Shown in pieces: positions 18,131 through 25,652 of a stretch of 34,895 nt of DNA. The stretch spans positions 491 through 35,385 of the IMG/VR virus record IMGVR_UViG_3300002231_000113; one strand, 5' to 3'. Below the pieces are notes generated by a model that was not told the origin of the DNA, did no database searches, and was given only the letters and a program-made list of their open reading frames with translations. Numbering within the stretch: the first letter of the stretch is position 1; each line of letters opens with the position of its first letter. The DNA comes from a virus. The translations under genes and the position numbers were made by a program.

Positions 18131-18546
18131 TGGCGAATATGATGCTTCACGGCGCGGCGGTAGCAGTCGGGTTGGCGGCGGCCCTGGGGTTCTCGACCGC
18201 GAAAACGCAGTTGACGGAGCGGCACCTGGCGCTGGTGTCGCTGACCTATTCCGACGGCGATTTCGTGCAGGAAATGCAGGCGCATCCAGATGGTATTCAG
18301 GCGCGATGGCGGGCGGAAATTTTGCAGGGGGACCGGATTATCTGCGCGTCGGGCAACGGCGTCGGCGGGTATCAGTCGCGGCCCGTGACCATGGATATAG
18401 ATACCTGGACAGGCCGTCCGGGTTGTGAGGTTCGGTTGATTGACGGGGTGAGGTATACCGGGATAGCCTCTTGGGAATACACAGGCGAGGATGAGACCAT
18501 GGTGACGGTTTCAGGTGACGTGCCGTTCGTTTACGAAAGGAAATGA
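18130..18546 (+). CDS. Hypothetical exported or membrane-anchored protein
   Basis: A 139-aa protein beginning with a hydrophobic segment (MLHGAAVAVGLAAALGF) that can act as an uncleaved signal anchor. A beta-rich domain with two cysteines follows (IICASGNG and RPGCEVR). Nothing catalytic is recognised. It is co-translated with the small membrane protein upstream (TGATG) and sits just before the endolysin. A role in the envelope during lysis or entry is plausible but unsupported by homology. Confidence 0.7.
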   Translation: MANMMLHGAAVAVGLAAALGFSTAKTQLTERHLALVSLTYSDGDFVQEMQAHPDGIQARWRAEILQGDRIICASGNGVGGYQSRPVTMDIDTWTGRPGCEVRLIDGVRYTGIASWEYTGEDETMVTVSGDVPFVYERK

Positions 18547-18547
18547 C

Positions 18548-19234
18548 ATGCCGCCAAATCCGATTGGAATTGTAATCCACACATCGGCCACACCGGCGAG
18601 TTGGCTCGTTGTGCACAACACGCTTGAGACGCAGCGGGACGCGATCGCCCATTACCACACGGCCCCGCCGCCCCAAGGACGCGGATGGCGGGCGATCGGT
18701 TACAACTGGCTGATCGGGCGCGACGGCGACGAGATCGGCGGGCGCGATCTGGATGGTGACGGCGACTGTTTCGAAGAGGTTGGGGCGCACGTCAAAGGGT
18801 GGAACAGCAAGACAATCGGCATCTGCCTGATCAGCACGGATAACACCGGCACAGCGAATGACCGGATCGAGGATCATTATACGCGTGCGCAGATTGCGAC
18901 GCTGACCCGGCGGGTTGCCAGATTGCGGAAAATGTTTCCGTCGATCAAGTGGGTCAAGGGACACAACCAGTTCGCCAACAAGGCATGCCCGATGTTCAAT
19001 GCCGAGCGTTGGTACAAGGGCCTATCGCCGACCCGCCCGTTGGCTGCGTCGAAAACGCTGCAAGGCGTAACGGTGGCGGGGACGGCCTTGGCCGGCACGG
19101 GCGCGACGGCGCTGAGCGCGCTGGACGGCAATGCGCCGCGGCTGGCACTGTGGATATTCATCGCCGCCGGATTGATCGGGCTGATCGTCATCTGGCGCGA
19201 ACGGGTGCTGAAATGGAAACGGGGAGTGAAGTGA
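18548..19234 (+). CDS. Endolysin: N-acetylmuramoyl-L-alanine amidase with C-terminal membrane segment
   Basis: A 228-aa amidase_2-family enzyme that cleaves the amide bond between N-acetylmuramic acid and the stem peptide. Zinc ligands fit those of T7 lysozyme: the histidine in GIVIHTSATP, and the histidine and cysteine in KGHNQFANKACPMF. YNWLIGRDG and HVKGWNSKTIGICL are family-typical. Start ATG 18548 is preceded by AAAGGAAA; a frame from 18515 overlaps the upstream gene. After the enzyme domain (to about residue 160) come an alanine-rich linker and a strong membrane segment (LWIFIAAGLIGLIVIW) with a basic end, unusual for a soluble endolysin. Confidence 0.92.
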   Translation: MPPNPIGIVIHTSATPASWLVVHNTLETQRDAIAHYHTAPPPQGRGWRAIGYNWLIGRDGDEIGGRDLDGDGDCFEEVGAHVKGWNSKTIGICLISTDNTGTANDRIEDHYTRAQIATLTRRVARLRKMFPSIKWVKGHNQFANKACPMFNAERWYKGLSPTRPLAASKTLQGVTVAGTALAGTGATALSALDGNAPRLALWIFIAAGLIGLIVIWRERVLKWKRGVK

Positions 19235-19440
19235 TGAACTACGCACCATTCGCGCGGATTCTGCTGCGGTATTTCGCCGGGGTTCTCATTGCGTCCGGTT
19301 GGCTGGACGCATGGACGGCAAACATATTGGCGTCCGATCCCGACCTTATGAACATGATCGCCATGCTGATCGGCGCGGCCATCGGGTTCGTGTCCGAGTT
19401 CTGGTACAGCCTGGCGCGCCGGGATGGCGGGGCAACATGA
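19234..19440 (+). CDS. Holin-like small membrane protein
   Basis: A 68-aa protein with two likely membrane segments (ILLRYFAGVLIASGWL and MIAMLIGAAIGFVSEFW) and a charged C-terminus. ATG 19234 overlaps the amidase stop (TGATG) and has GGGGAG upstream. Small size, two membrane passes and position between endolysin and spanins fit a class II holin or a membrane regulator of lysis. The alternative long frame from 18949 is a shadow of the amidase gene. Confidence 0.72.
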   Translation: MNYAPFARILLRYFAGVLIASGWLDAWTANILASDPDLMNMIAMLIGAAIGFVSEFWYSLARRDGGAT

Positions 19441-19679
19441 TCGGGTGGTTGATTACCAGCCGCTTCGGGCGGGCGCTGGCGGGCGCTGGGGCGCTGATAG
19501 CGGCATTCATGACCACCTACATCGCCGGGGGGCGTTCCGCCCGTAGGCGGGCCGCTGAGAAGGCTCTGCGGGACAGCCTCGAAAGACAGGAAAGGGGACG
19601 GGATGAAGTACGCGATCTTCGCGGCGCTGATCGGGACGCTCTTGACCAGCGGCTGCGCGACAACGATGGCCGCTGGTGA
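19437..19679 (+). CDS. Inner-membrane spanin (Rz-like)
   Basis: An 80-aa protein with an N-terminal membrane anchor (ALAGAGALIAAFMTTYIAG) followed by a long charged helix (KALRDSLERQERGRDEVRDL) predicted to form a coiled coil in the periplasm. This is the architecture of an i-spanin, which joins the outer-membrane partner to fuse the membranes at lysis. The start overlaps the upstream stop (ATGA). The lipoprotein gene beginning at 19603 lies partly inside it in another frame, as for Rz/Rz1. Confidence 0.8.
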   Translation: MIGWLITSRFGRALAGAGALIAAFMTTYIAGGRSARRRAAEKALRDSLERQERGRDEVRDLRGADRDALDQRLRDNDGRW

Positions 19680-19803
19680 CGCCGGTTGCGTCAGTTATGG
19701 CGAGGCCCGGTTGACAATGCCGCGCGAAACCGCAACGCTGGATGCCAAATGGCTTCGCTGGATTGCGACCATGGACAGCCGCATGACGGGGACGTGCCGA
19801 TGA
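19603..19803 (+). CDS. Outer-membrane spanin lipoprotein (Rz1-like)
   Basis: A 66-aa predicted lipoprotein. The signal peptide MKYAIFAALIGTLL ends at a lipobox-like LTSGC with cysteine 18 as the lipidation site. The mature part has further cysteines (DAGCVSYGEAR, TGTCR). The first 77 bases overlap the i-spanin gene in a different frame, the usual overlapped-spanin layout. AGGAAAGGGGACGGG precedes the ATG. Its stop overlaps the next start (ATGA). Confidence 0.8.
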   Translation: MKYAIFAALIGTLLTSGCATTMAAGDAGCVSYGEARLTMPRETATLDAKWLRWIATMDSRMTGTCR

Positions 19804-20000
19804 CCAGCGACATTGATATCCAAATCAAACTGGCCGAGGCGCAGGCGCATCATTGGCATCGGCAGGTCGAGGCGTTGCGTGCCAAGCAGCGGGAACAGCG
19901 GGGCGATTTCCCCGAGCGGCCAGAATGCGATTTTGACGAACGGAATAGCGGAGAAACCGCTATGAGACATCGCGCAAGAAAACGATCCTGGCCGCGCTGA
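19800..20000 (+). CDS. Small hypothetical protein
   Basis: A 66-aa charged helical protein (TSDIDIQIKLAEAQAHHWHR, then ALRAKQREQRGDF). The ATG overlaps the lipoprotein stop. It has no signal peptide or known motif. The last 12 residues overlap the start region of the next gene and may be wrong if a base error lies near 19963-19981, where that gene is also out of frame. Confidence 0.6.
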   Translation: MTSDIDIQIKLAEAQAHHWHRQVEALRAKQREQRGDFPERPECDFDERNSGETAMRHRARKRSWPR

Positions 20001-20287
20001 TAGCAGGCGCGGCGGCAATCCAGGCGCACGCACAGCAACCGCCATGTGCGCCATCGCCATTGGTGCAGCGTCACCTCGTCATGCGGTGGCATGAGGAACC
20101 GATCGAATCGGAAACACGCGACATTGACGGACAGGAGATCACAATGCAATTGTGGGCCAACATGACCACAGGCACATGGACGCTGATCGGGACCGATGGC
20201 TCAATCATGTGTGTGCTTGGTGTTGGCCGCGATCTGCAAGGGCGCACTCTGGGTGATCTGTTGAACCCGACAGAGATTCGCCTGTAG
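19962..20287 (+). CDS. Exported hypothetical protein, frame-interrupted near its start
   Basis: The frame ending at 20287 reads, from about 19964, a clear signal peptide: basic SRKKT, hydrophobic ILAALIAGAAAIQ, then cleavage-like AHA before QQPPC. It lacks a start codon in frame. ATG 19962 with AGCGGAGA upstream is in another frame, so one base is missing, or two are extra, between 19963 and about 19981. The mature part contains LVMRWHEEPIESE and ITMQLWANMTTGTWTLIG and would be a small periplasmic protein with two cysteines. Similar small exported proteins follow spanins in some alphaproteobacterial phages; the function is unknown. Confidence 0.6.
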
Positions 20288-20296
20288 GGGGCCGAT

Positions 20297-20539
20297 ATGA
20301 ATGTACCGTGGCCCTATTGGGTGTCCCATAACATGATCGCCGTCGCTATAAGTCTCGTCACCTTGGAGATCGGCAGGCGCGGCGTTGTAATCTGGCCGTT
20401 GGCCGGCGCGCTGTTCTATGCGTCCCGTGAAATTCGGGACCGTGAAAAATTCGGGTTTTGGGACTGGATGGGCATGACACCAATTCCGATCGGGGTGACG
20501 CTATCGGCGGCATTGTCGCTTGACATGATCGGCCCATGA
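20297..20539 (+). CDS. Small membrane protein
   Basis: An 80-aa protein with hydrophobic stretches MIAVAISLVTLEIG, VVIWPLAGALFYA and IPIGVTLSAALSL. These are separated by a charged loop (SREIRDREKFGFWDW) resembling small membrane proteins in other alphaproteobacterial phages. It is the last gene of the rightward late transcript, and a terminator follows at about 20593. It is a further holin or antiholin candidate, but there is no direct evidence. Confidence 0.7.
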   Translation: MNVPWPYWVSHNMIAVAISLVTLEIGRRGVVIWPLAGALFYASREIRDREKFGFWDWMGMTPIPIGVTLSAALSLDMIGP

Positions 20540-20592
20540 CGGGCTGATGCGCACCGGGCGCTTCCCGGTATTCCCTCTGGATGTTTTTCCCG

Positions 20593-20624
20593 AGCCCCGC
20601 TGGCGAAAGTTGGCGGGGCTTTTG
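20593..20624 (+). terminator. Rho-independent terminator of the late operon
   Basis: AGCCCCGC 20593-20600 pairs perfectly with GCGGGGCT 20613-20620, and TTTT continues directly from the stem. It lies 54 bases after the last rightward late gene and just before the 3' end of the leftward operon. The opposite strand lacks a U-run, so it should stop only rightward transcripts. Confidence 0.85.
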
Positions 20625-20648
20625 GATTTGCGCGGGCGGTTCACAAGA

Positions 20649-21011
20649 TCAGCCATCGAGCATTTTCGCATCAGCGCGCATGGCTTTCTGAACGCCGAGT
20701 TCGAAGCGGCAAATGACATGTGGAAATTGTCCGCGCCAATAATTGCAAAGCGTTTCGAAGATGCCACTTTCCTGCAGTTCGTCAAGGGCGGGCGGCACGC
20801 CATCAAGGTAGTCCAAATAATAGCCTTCGGCGACTATCGCATATGACAGGGCCGTACAGTCCAGATGTGAGTGCAGTGTATAAATATACCCGGCATCTTT
20901 ACCCGTGAACACTTCCCGAATTTCTTTTGGTGCTATCACTTGACGGCAATGATAGCATTGGTGGGGCTTGCTCCCTCTCCGTCGACGCCTGCTAATTTCT
21001 TCACTCATCAT
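20649..21011 (-). CDS. Hypothetical protein with CxxC...HxxxC zinc-like motif
   Basis: A 120-aa protein, last gene of the leftward operon. The N-terminus is very basic (SRRRRRGSK), followed by QCYHCRQVI and later HSHLDC, which together look like a small zinc-binding site. The C-terminal half is acidic and helical (YLDYLDGVPPALDELQ). Two ATGs (21011, 21008) are adjacent and overlap the preceding stop at 21003-21001. The function is unknown; basic plus zinc-like features would fit nucleic-acid binding. Confidence 0.72.
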   Translation of the reverse strand: MMSEEISRRRRRGSKPHQCYHCRQVIAPKEIREVFTGKDAGYIYTLHSHLDCTALSYAIVAEGYYLDYLDGVPPALDELQESGIFETLCNYWRGQFPHVICRFELGVQKAMRADAKMLDG

Positions 21012-21111
21012 CGAGCATCTCCGCCGCGTCGCGCATCGCGGCGATTGTGTCGGTGATCGCATCGCTCTCGCTGATGTCAAACGATGCCAACCATGGGCAA
21101 AAGCGTTTCAT
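21001..21111 (-). CDS. Very small hypothetical protein
   Basis: A 36-aa acidic peptide (begins MKRFCPWLASFDISESDA). The ATG lies one base after the stop of the upstream 69-aa gene, with GGAAGA in front, and its stop overlaps the next ATG. A longer frame reaches 21270 but overlaps the upstream gene completely. The tight coupling on both sides is the evidence that it is translated. Confidence 0.5.
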   Translation of the reverse strand: MKRFCPWLASFDISESDAITDTIAAMRDAAEMLDDE

Positions 21112-21112
21112 T

Positions 21113-21322
21113 TCATTCTTCCATTCCCGGCATTTTGATGCCATGTCCACGGCGCGCAATTGCGTCAACGATTGCCAACTCGATAGTATCGCCATGACCT
21201 GATCCAACGGGTTCCGCGTCGTCACAATTGAGCGTGCAGAAATAGGTCGATTTGGTGACTGAAAATCCAATCGCCATGCCGCTCACAGCCCCTGTGGCCA
21301 TCAATTCTTCAAGTTGTTTCAT
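21113..21322 (-). CDS. Small hypothetical protein
   Basis: A 69-aa protein (MKQLEELMATGAVSG..., then TYFCTLNCDDAEPVGSGHGD and TIELAIVDAIARRG). The pattern, a short strand, a cysteine-containing strand and a helix, looks like a small folded domain, but no family is recognised. The ATG overlaps the end of the polymerase gene by 14 bases, so it is translationally coupled to the polymerase. Confidence 0.65.
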   Translation of the reverse strand: MKQLEELMATGAVSGMAIGFSVTKSTYFCTLNCDDAEPVGSGHGDTIELAIVDAIARRGHGIKMPGMEE

Positions 21323-23205
21323 TGTCGATCACCAGTTTTTTTGCTTCATTGATGTAGTAAAACCAATTTACGTTGTCCCATCGGAATTGTGACATGTCGT
21401 TGATGATGGTCACAGTCCACCCGGCCTGCACTCCAATGTGACGCTCGACACCGGGTTTCTTCGCGAGCGGTGGCATTACCTTGTCGAGCGTCACGCCATC
21501 GGTGCTGACGTAGTAACGTGTCGTGTTCTGTACCGGTTGACCTGACGCTTCGAGGCGGCTGGATCGAGGCACCTTGACCGACAATGCGAAGTCGAACGGG
21601 TCACTGTGCGCCATGATGAAATCTTCAACCGGAACACCTTCGACCATCCGCGCTTCTGCGGCTTTACGCACCACCAGCATCGAGTGGTCCTGATGCCACT
21701 GACGTTCGCGCGTGGACGGATCATCCAGTGGCGTCAGATAGGCGTAGGCACCGATGCGCTTGCATTTCCCATCCGACTTGACCGCAATGTAGCTGTTGAC
21801 ATCGCGGATGTGCATCTCTTTGTATCGCGCGGATTCGAGTTGCAGACCGGTGCGCTTTTCCCATGCGGCACATACATCTTTCATCCACGTCACGAGACCG
21901 AGGGATTTTCGGACCCGCACCGTCAAACCGTCCGTATTGATCTGGATCATTTCCACATCGGGATATCCGGCTTGGAGCCATTCGGCCAACATGCAGAGCA
22001 TCAATTGTCCGTTAATAGTTATCGCCATCGTATATTGCGGATCGTAAAACGGGCTGTAAACATTGTTGGAGTCACCATAGACGCCGTTCAACGCCAACTT
22101 GAGCATGGCGTTTTCGGCAGTACCTTTTGAATATTCTTTGCGCATTTCATATACGCGCTTGTAAATATCGCAGAATTGCTCCGACAGGTGTTGCGGGAAA
22201 AAACGGTTGCTGATCGCCAGGTTTGGGTAGTAGGACGCCACGTCCCAATCCCATATTTGCCAATCGTCATCTTCGCGTATCGTCACGCCGTGCTGCGACC
22301 CGTGGATGCCGCCCGTGCCGAAGTCATAGGTGAACCCGTTGATGGCACATGACGTGTCTGTGAACACGCCTTTGGCTTCGATATAACCGTCATACCCGGT
22401 CAGCGTCTGCGCTTCGAACCACGATTTGATGCGCTGAAATTCCGGGTGAGCGAATTGAATCTTGGGGCTGATCACGTCACGCAGCGCAATCTTGTCACGC
22501 ATGGTTTGGCGCGGTTCACGACGGCCAGCAGGCCGATGATAGCAAGGCGTCCCGGCGCGTTCCAATTCACGCTCAAAGAATTTCTTGCCGATCTTGGTGT
22601 CGTTCATATTCAGCACGTCCTGCATATCAGGATACGCAGCTTGGAGTGTGTCGCGGAACGCGATTTGATCTTTGGTGACGTGGTAGAATTTCAGCGTTTC
22701 GCTAACATCATGGCACATGTAGGCGATGATTTCGTCTTTTTGTTCCCATGTCGTCGGTTGGTCAGACGGATAGGGAAGGTCGACAATGTCGGCTGACCGC
22801 ATGTTGATTTCCAGCTTCTTGAGGCCGGTCGATCTGGCGCGATTGTCAAAATGGTGAATCAGGTACAAATCGCCTTGCGTCACGATGCGGTCAGATGGCC
22901 ACACGGTGTGCGCGAAGCGGTCGCCTCCTGTGATTATTGCGGTGCCTTTGTTGTGCGCGTCGAGTGCCGTGAAGTTGCCTTTACGAATGAGATGATCGAC
23001 GACCGGCCAATCGAAGCCGACATTCGTTGAACCCGAACATCCGTGCATTGGTGTCGCGCAACCAATAAATGAACCGGATAAAATCCGCGCCTTGATCACG
23101 CCGATCTGACACCTCGAAGATGAAACGCGTTCGTGTTTCAACGTGAGTCAGATCGACGCAAAACAGGTCCAGATACGTCTCGATATCATAGACCCAGTCG
23201 TTCAC
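21309..23205 (-). CDS. DNA polymerase, family B, interrupted by one extra base
   Basis: A replicative polymerase with 3'-5' exonuclease, about 631 aa after repair. Exo I is YDIETY (residues 6-11), Exo II NNVGFDWPVVDH and Exo III YMCHDVSETL. Polymerase motif A is DWDVASYYPNL, motif B LKLALNGVYGDSNN, and motif C INTDGLTV (TD in place of the usual DTD). The start is GTG 23205 overlapping the previous stop. The frame changes at 23025: removing one base joins ARMFGFN to NVGFDWPVVDH and completes Exo II. The long frame beginning at 23141 is therefore non-genuine before that point. This is a short family B enzyme lying where related modules usually carry a family A polymerase. Confidence 0.88.
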
Positions 23206-23360
23206 AGCATCTGCCTTTTTATATCGTATGCCGCGTCAGGTCCGTAGGCGGCAATCAACGCCGCCTTGATGACCCGGCCAGCATCCTCTGCGGGGATGAC
23301 CGCCAACGCATCTTCCATCAAGATGCGGTAGCGATCCTCTTGTGAGACATACTTGCGCAT
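23202..23360 (-). CDS. Small hypothetical protein of the replication operon
   Basis: A 52-aa helical protein (MRKYVSQEDRYRILMEDALA, then AEDAGRVIKAALIAAYG). Its ATG overlaps the stop of the ssDNA-binding gene (TGATG), and its own stop overlaps the polymerase GTG. Nothing is recognised in the sequence. The tight coupling between ssDNA-binding protein and polymerase suggests a replication accessory role. Confidence 0.62.
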   Translation of the reverse strand: MRKYVSQEDRYRILMEDALAVIPAEDAGRVIKAALIAAYGPDAAYDIKRQML

Positions 23361-24190
23361 CACCTTTGCCCCGGCAAAGGCGGCGGGCCGGTCAGGATGG
23401 CCGTATGCGGTGCCACGTTGGGGGGTGCTGGCGGCAGGCTACCATGGGATGCAATCGTCTGCGGGGCAGGCGGTTGGGTGGACGCCATACCCGGCATAGG
23501 GACAGTTGCCCCCGGCATCGGGACCGGGACAGTAGGCGGGACCGCTCCAAACGCCTGACCTGCCCCGGACGCTGTTCCGAGTGGACGCGCGCCAGGTGGC
23601 AACGCAGTAGGCGCAGAGGCACCGCCAAATGCCGTTGCCGCGTCAACACCACCACGGATTTCGTCGCCTTCTGCGATCAAACGCACAACGTTCACGTTGA
23701 TGTATATTCCGACGCGATCGCCTTGTTGACCGTTGAACACGATATTGCCCGCAACCTGCACGAAGTAGCCGCGCTTGATCGTCGCAATGTCAATTTCGGT
23801 AAAGGCCGGATCGGCGCCGACCGCTTTTGGCAGAAATCCTGTGCTGAACCACATGACGAAACAACCTTGCGTGTTCTCGTTGAGCACGCCTTTGGCGTTG
23901 GGTTTGTCGCCATCCGATACCTTCATGGAAAAGCCAGTAAACGTCGAGAACCAGTTCTGCATCCGGCTCAATGCGTCGGGGGTCGATGCCAAATCGGCGG
24001 TCAGATACGGGTACCACTGTTCTGTCAGCAACGGCCAGATTTCAGCCTTTTGAAACGCGACCCCGAACTCGAAGTGCTGTTTATCCTCAGGGATCGGGCG
24101 ACCCTCATAGTCTTTGGCCCGTTTTTCGGTCAGCGATCCGCTAACGAAACGCCCGACGCAGGGGGTGAAAAAGTCCAGTCGTTCACTCAT
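23360..24190 (-). CDS. ssDNA-binding protein, DUF2815 (T7 gp2.5-like)
   Basis: A 276-aa protein with an OB-fold-like core: LTEKRAKDYEGRP near the N-terminus, QVAGNIVFNGQQGDRVGIY and NVNVVRLIAEGDEIRGG. These segments are typical of DUF2815 single-strand binding proteins that coat template DNA and work with polymerase and primase. The last third is proline- and alanine-rich and low in complexity, a flexible tail which in other SSBs contacts partners. ATG 24190 overlaps the upstream stop; the longer frame to 24376 covers another gene. Confidence 0.85.
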   Translation of the reverse strand: MSERLDFFTPCVGRFVSGSLTEKRAKDYEGRPIPEDKQHFEFGVAFQKAEIWPLLTEQWYPYLTADLASTPDALSRMQNWFSTFTGFSMKVSDGDKPNAKGVLNENTQGCFVMWFSTGFLPKAVGADPAFTEIDIATIKRGYFVQVAGNIVFNGQQGDRVGIYINVNVVRLIAEGDEIRGGVDAATAFGGASAPTALPPGARPLGTASGAGQAFGAVPPTVPVPMPGATVPMPGMASTQPPAPQTIASHGSLPPAPPNVAPHTAILTGPPPLPGQR

Positions 24191-24351
24191 TGTTCGTTTC
24201 CTTTTGCCAAGAGAGTGATGATGACGCCAAGCACGCCGAGTGTAGCGCCGAGTGCGGTGTGAACCAGCACATTCAATCCCTTGGCGCTGGCGATGAATCC
24301 GCAGATCACGGCGCAAATCACCCAGATGACCAGCCATGCCGCAACAGTCAT
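24187..24351 (-). CDS. Small membrane protein
   Basis: A 54-aa protein with two hydrophobic segments (AAWLVIWVICAVICGFIA and TALGATLGVLGVIITLLA) and a short polar tail. The ATG overlaps the stop of the DUF2800 gene (ATGA), and its stop overlaps the next ATG. A membrane protein inside a replication operon is unexpected. It might tether replication to the membrane or act in superinfection exclusion; neither is shown. Confidence 0.65.
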   Translation of the reverse strand: MTVAAWLVIWVICAVICGFIASAKGLNVLVHTALGATLGVLGVIITLLAKGNEQ

Positions 24352-25418
24352 TTGAACATCCTTTCATAGTATCCATCCGGCACAGGACGGAGTTTTGCCG
24401 CAGTGCGCGGCGTTTCGGTTAGCAGAGCAAGCGTTTCGTGATCCGCCCCGCGACGTTCCAACTCAGCCGGTGTGACCATTTTTCCGCTTGTCGGATCAAG
24501 GCCCGTCGCCATTTCGATCATGGCCGGTGAGCAATTCCAGCGCCGTTGCCCATATCCCTGTTCGCGCATCCATCCGGGGATATTTTCGCCCCGATCCATC
24601 CGCGCGTTCGCCTCTGCGCGAACCGCATCCGCAACGCCTTTCAGCATTGCTTCCGCGTTGGCGACGAACGCCAATTCTTCTGCCAATTCAGCAACGGTTC
24701 TGTTGCGTGCCTGGGCGTGGTGCATGTGATGCAGCGTCTCATAATTGACATGAGCGACCGCTGAGCAAATCCCGGCGGCGGGACAATATCGACAATGTGT
24801 GCCGGGTGTTGCCGTAGCATCGTCGCTCAGACATTTTTCACCCGCAGCTTCAATCCGGTGCACCTTTGACAGCAATTCCTCGGGGAACATGGCCACAGTG
24901 CGGTGAACGCCGCTTGGATGGTAAGCGCGCGGTTGATAGATGCCAAGCACGACTTTCCTGACGACCGGACCGCGCGCCATCATGTGACGTAGGATGGCGC
25001 CGGCGTAGATCGTCACTTGCGGCGTTGTTGCCTCGACCGGAACATATCCGTATTTCAGGTCATCGACGCGCAACGTGCCGTCAGTCAAGACGGCAAATGC
25101 GTCGGGCGTTCCGGCGATATGAGTGTTGAGACGTACTCGACGTTCAACGTCGATCCGACCACCATAAGACCGCAACATTTCCACATAGCCGTTGATGTGG
25201 TGGATCATCGCATTGTCAACGACCCATCCATTCTCCGGGTGCTGAATACCCGTCTCGACAGGTTGGTCACTCAGCATCATTTCAGCCAGCCAGGCCGCGC
25301 AGGTGCCTTCACGGGCCGGATCCGACGGCGGAACGTCGGGCACTTGCGCAGCCAGTCTTGGCATCGCGGCGCACTTGGTCCAGATCGGCGCGGCTGATGG
25401 ACGAAGCTGCATTGTCAT
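24348..25418 (-). CDS. PD-(D/E)XK nuclease, DUF2800 (Cas4/RecB-like)
   Basis: A 356-aa nuclease of the DUF2800 family. The catalytic strand pair is visible: AGTPDAF supplies the first aspartate and RVDDLKYG the D-x-K motif. TTPQVTIYAGAIL gives the QxxxY motif. A cysteine cluster HCRYCPAAGIC at about residue 210 probably holds an iron-sulfur cluster, as in Cas4. Such genes sit with DUF2815 and the polymerase in many phage replication modules and are thought to act in recombination or DNA processing. The start overlaps the preceding stop (ATGA). Confidence 0.88.
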   Translation of the reverse strand: MTMQLRPSAAPIWTKCAAMPRLAAQVPDVPPSDPAREGTCAAWLAEMMLSDQPVETGIQHPENGWVVDNAMIHHINGYVEMLRSYGGRIDVERRVRLNTHIAGTPDAFAVLTDGTLRVDDLKYGYVPVEATTPQVTIYAGAILRHMMARGPVVRKVVLGIYQPRAYHPSGVHRTVAMFPEELLSKVHRIEAAGEKCLSDDATATPGTHCRYCPAAGICSAVAHVNYETLHHMHHAQARNRTVAELAEELAFVANAEAMLKGVADAVRAEANARMDRGENIPGWMREQGYGQRRWNCSPAMIEMATGLDPTSGKMVTPAELERRGADHETLALLTETPRTAAKLRPVPDGYYERMFK

Positions 25419-25597
25419 TTGTCGTCGCCATCGGTCAGGGGTGTCACCTCAACAGCATGATTATTGCGAATCGCCCAGTAGAGATGGTTGGAGAACCAGA
25501 CGCGCGAGTCGTGATTGTCGTGATCGAACGTCCTGGTGTGGATAATTTCGTCGGGGTCTTCGACACCAAAGGTGTCAATACAAACGGGAAATTTCAT
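25415..25597 (-). CDS. Small hypothetical protein
   Basis: A 60-aa acidic, aromatic-rich protein (MKFPVCIDTFGVEDPDEI, FDHDNHDSRVWFSNHLYW). ATG 25597 follows AAAGGCAACTCC. The longer frame to 25759 overlaps the upstream gene. It lies immediately downstream of a terminator-like hairpin, so expression probably depends on read-through from the operon's first gene. The function is unknown. Confidence 0.65.
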   Translation of the reverse strand: MKFPVCIDTFGVEDPDEIIHTRTFDHDNHDSRVWFSNHLYWAIRNNHAVEVTPLTDGDDK

Positions 25598-25611
25598 TGG
25601 AGTTGCCTTTG

Positions 25612-25638
25612 AAAAAGAGGCGGGGCCGAAACCCCGCC
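25612..25638 (-). terminator. Terminator or attenuator inside the replication operon
   Basis: On the minus strand GGCGGGG (25638-25632) pairs with CCCCGCC (25625-25619) and is followed by TCTTTTT. It lies between the first gene of the operon and the rest, so it should cut downstream transcription and favour the first gene. Confidence 0.8.
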
Positions 25639-25652
25639 AGTTGGGGAGGTAT

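Noticed and set aside
19946-20000. Treating the exported protein as starting at TTG 20060
   Set aside because: The same frame encodes a clear signal peptide upstream, which a start at 20060 would discard; a frame error near 19963-19981 explains the missing start better.
20547-20846. Plus-strand 99-aa frame spanning the late terminator
   Set aside because: It reads through a strong terminator hairpin and is antisense to the zinc-like small gene; no family signal.
21606-22130. Plus-strand frame of 174 aa opposite the polymerase
   Set aside because: It lies antisense to conserved polymerase motifs, has no ribosome site and no protein-like motifs; it is a shadow of the polymerase codon pattern.
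23342-24262. Plus-strand frame of 306 aa opposite the DUF2815 gene
   Set aside because: Arginine- and histidine-rich antisense translation of a GC-rich gene with a low-complexity tail. The minus-strand gene has clear family motifs and coupled starts and stops.
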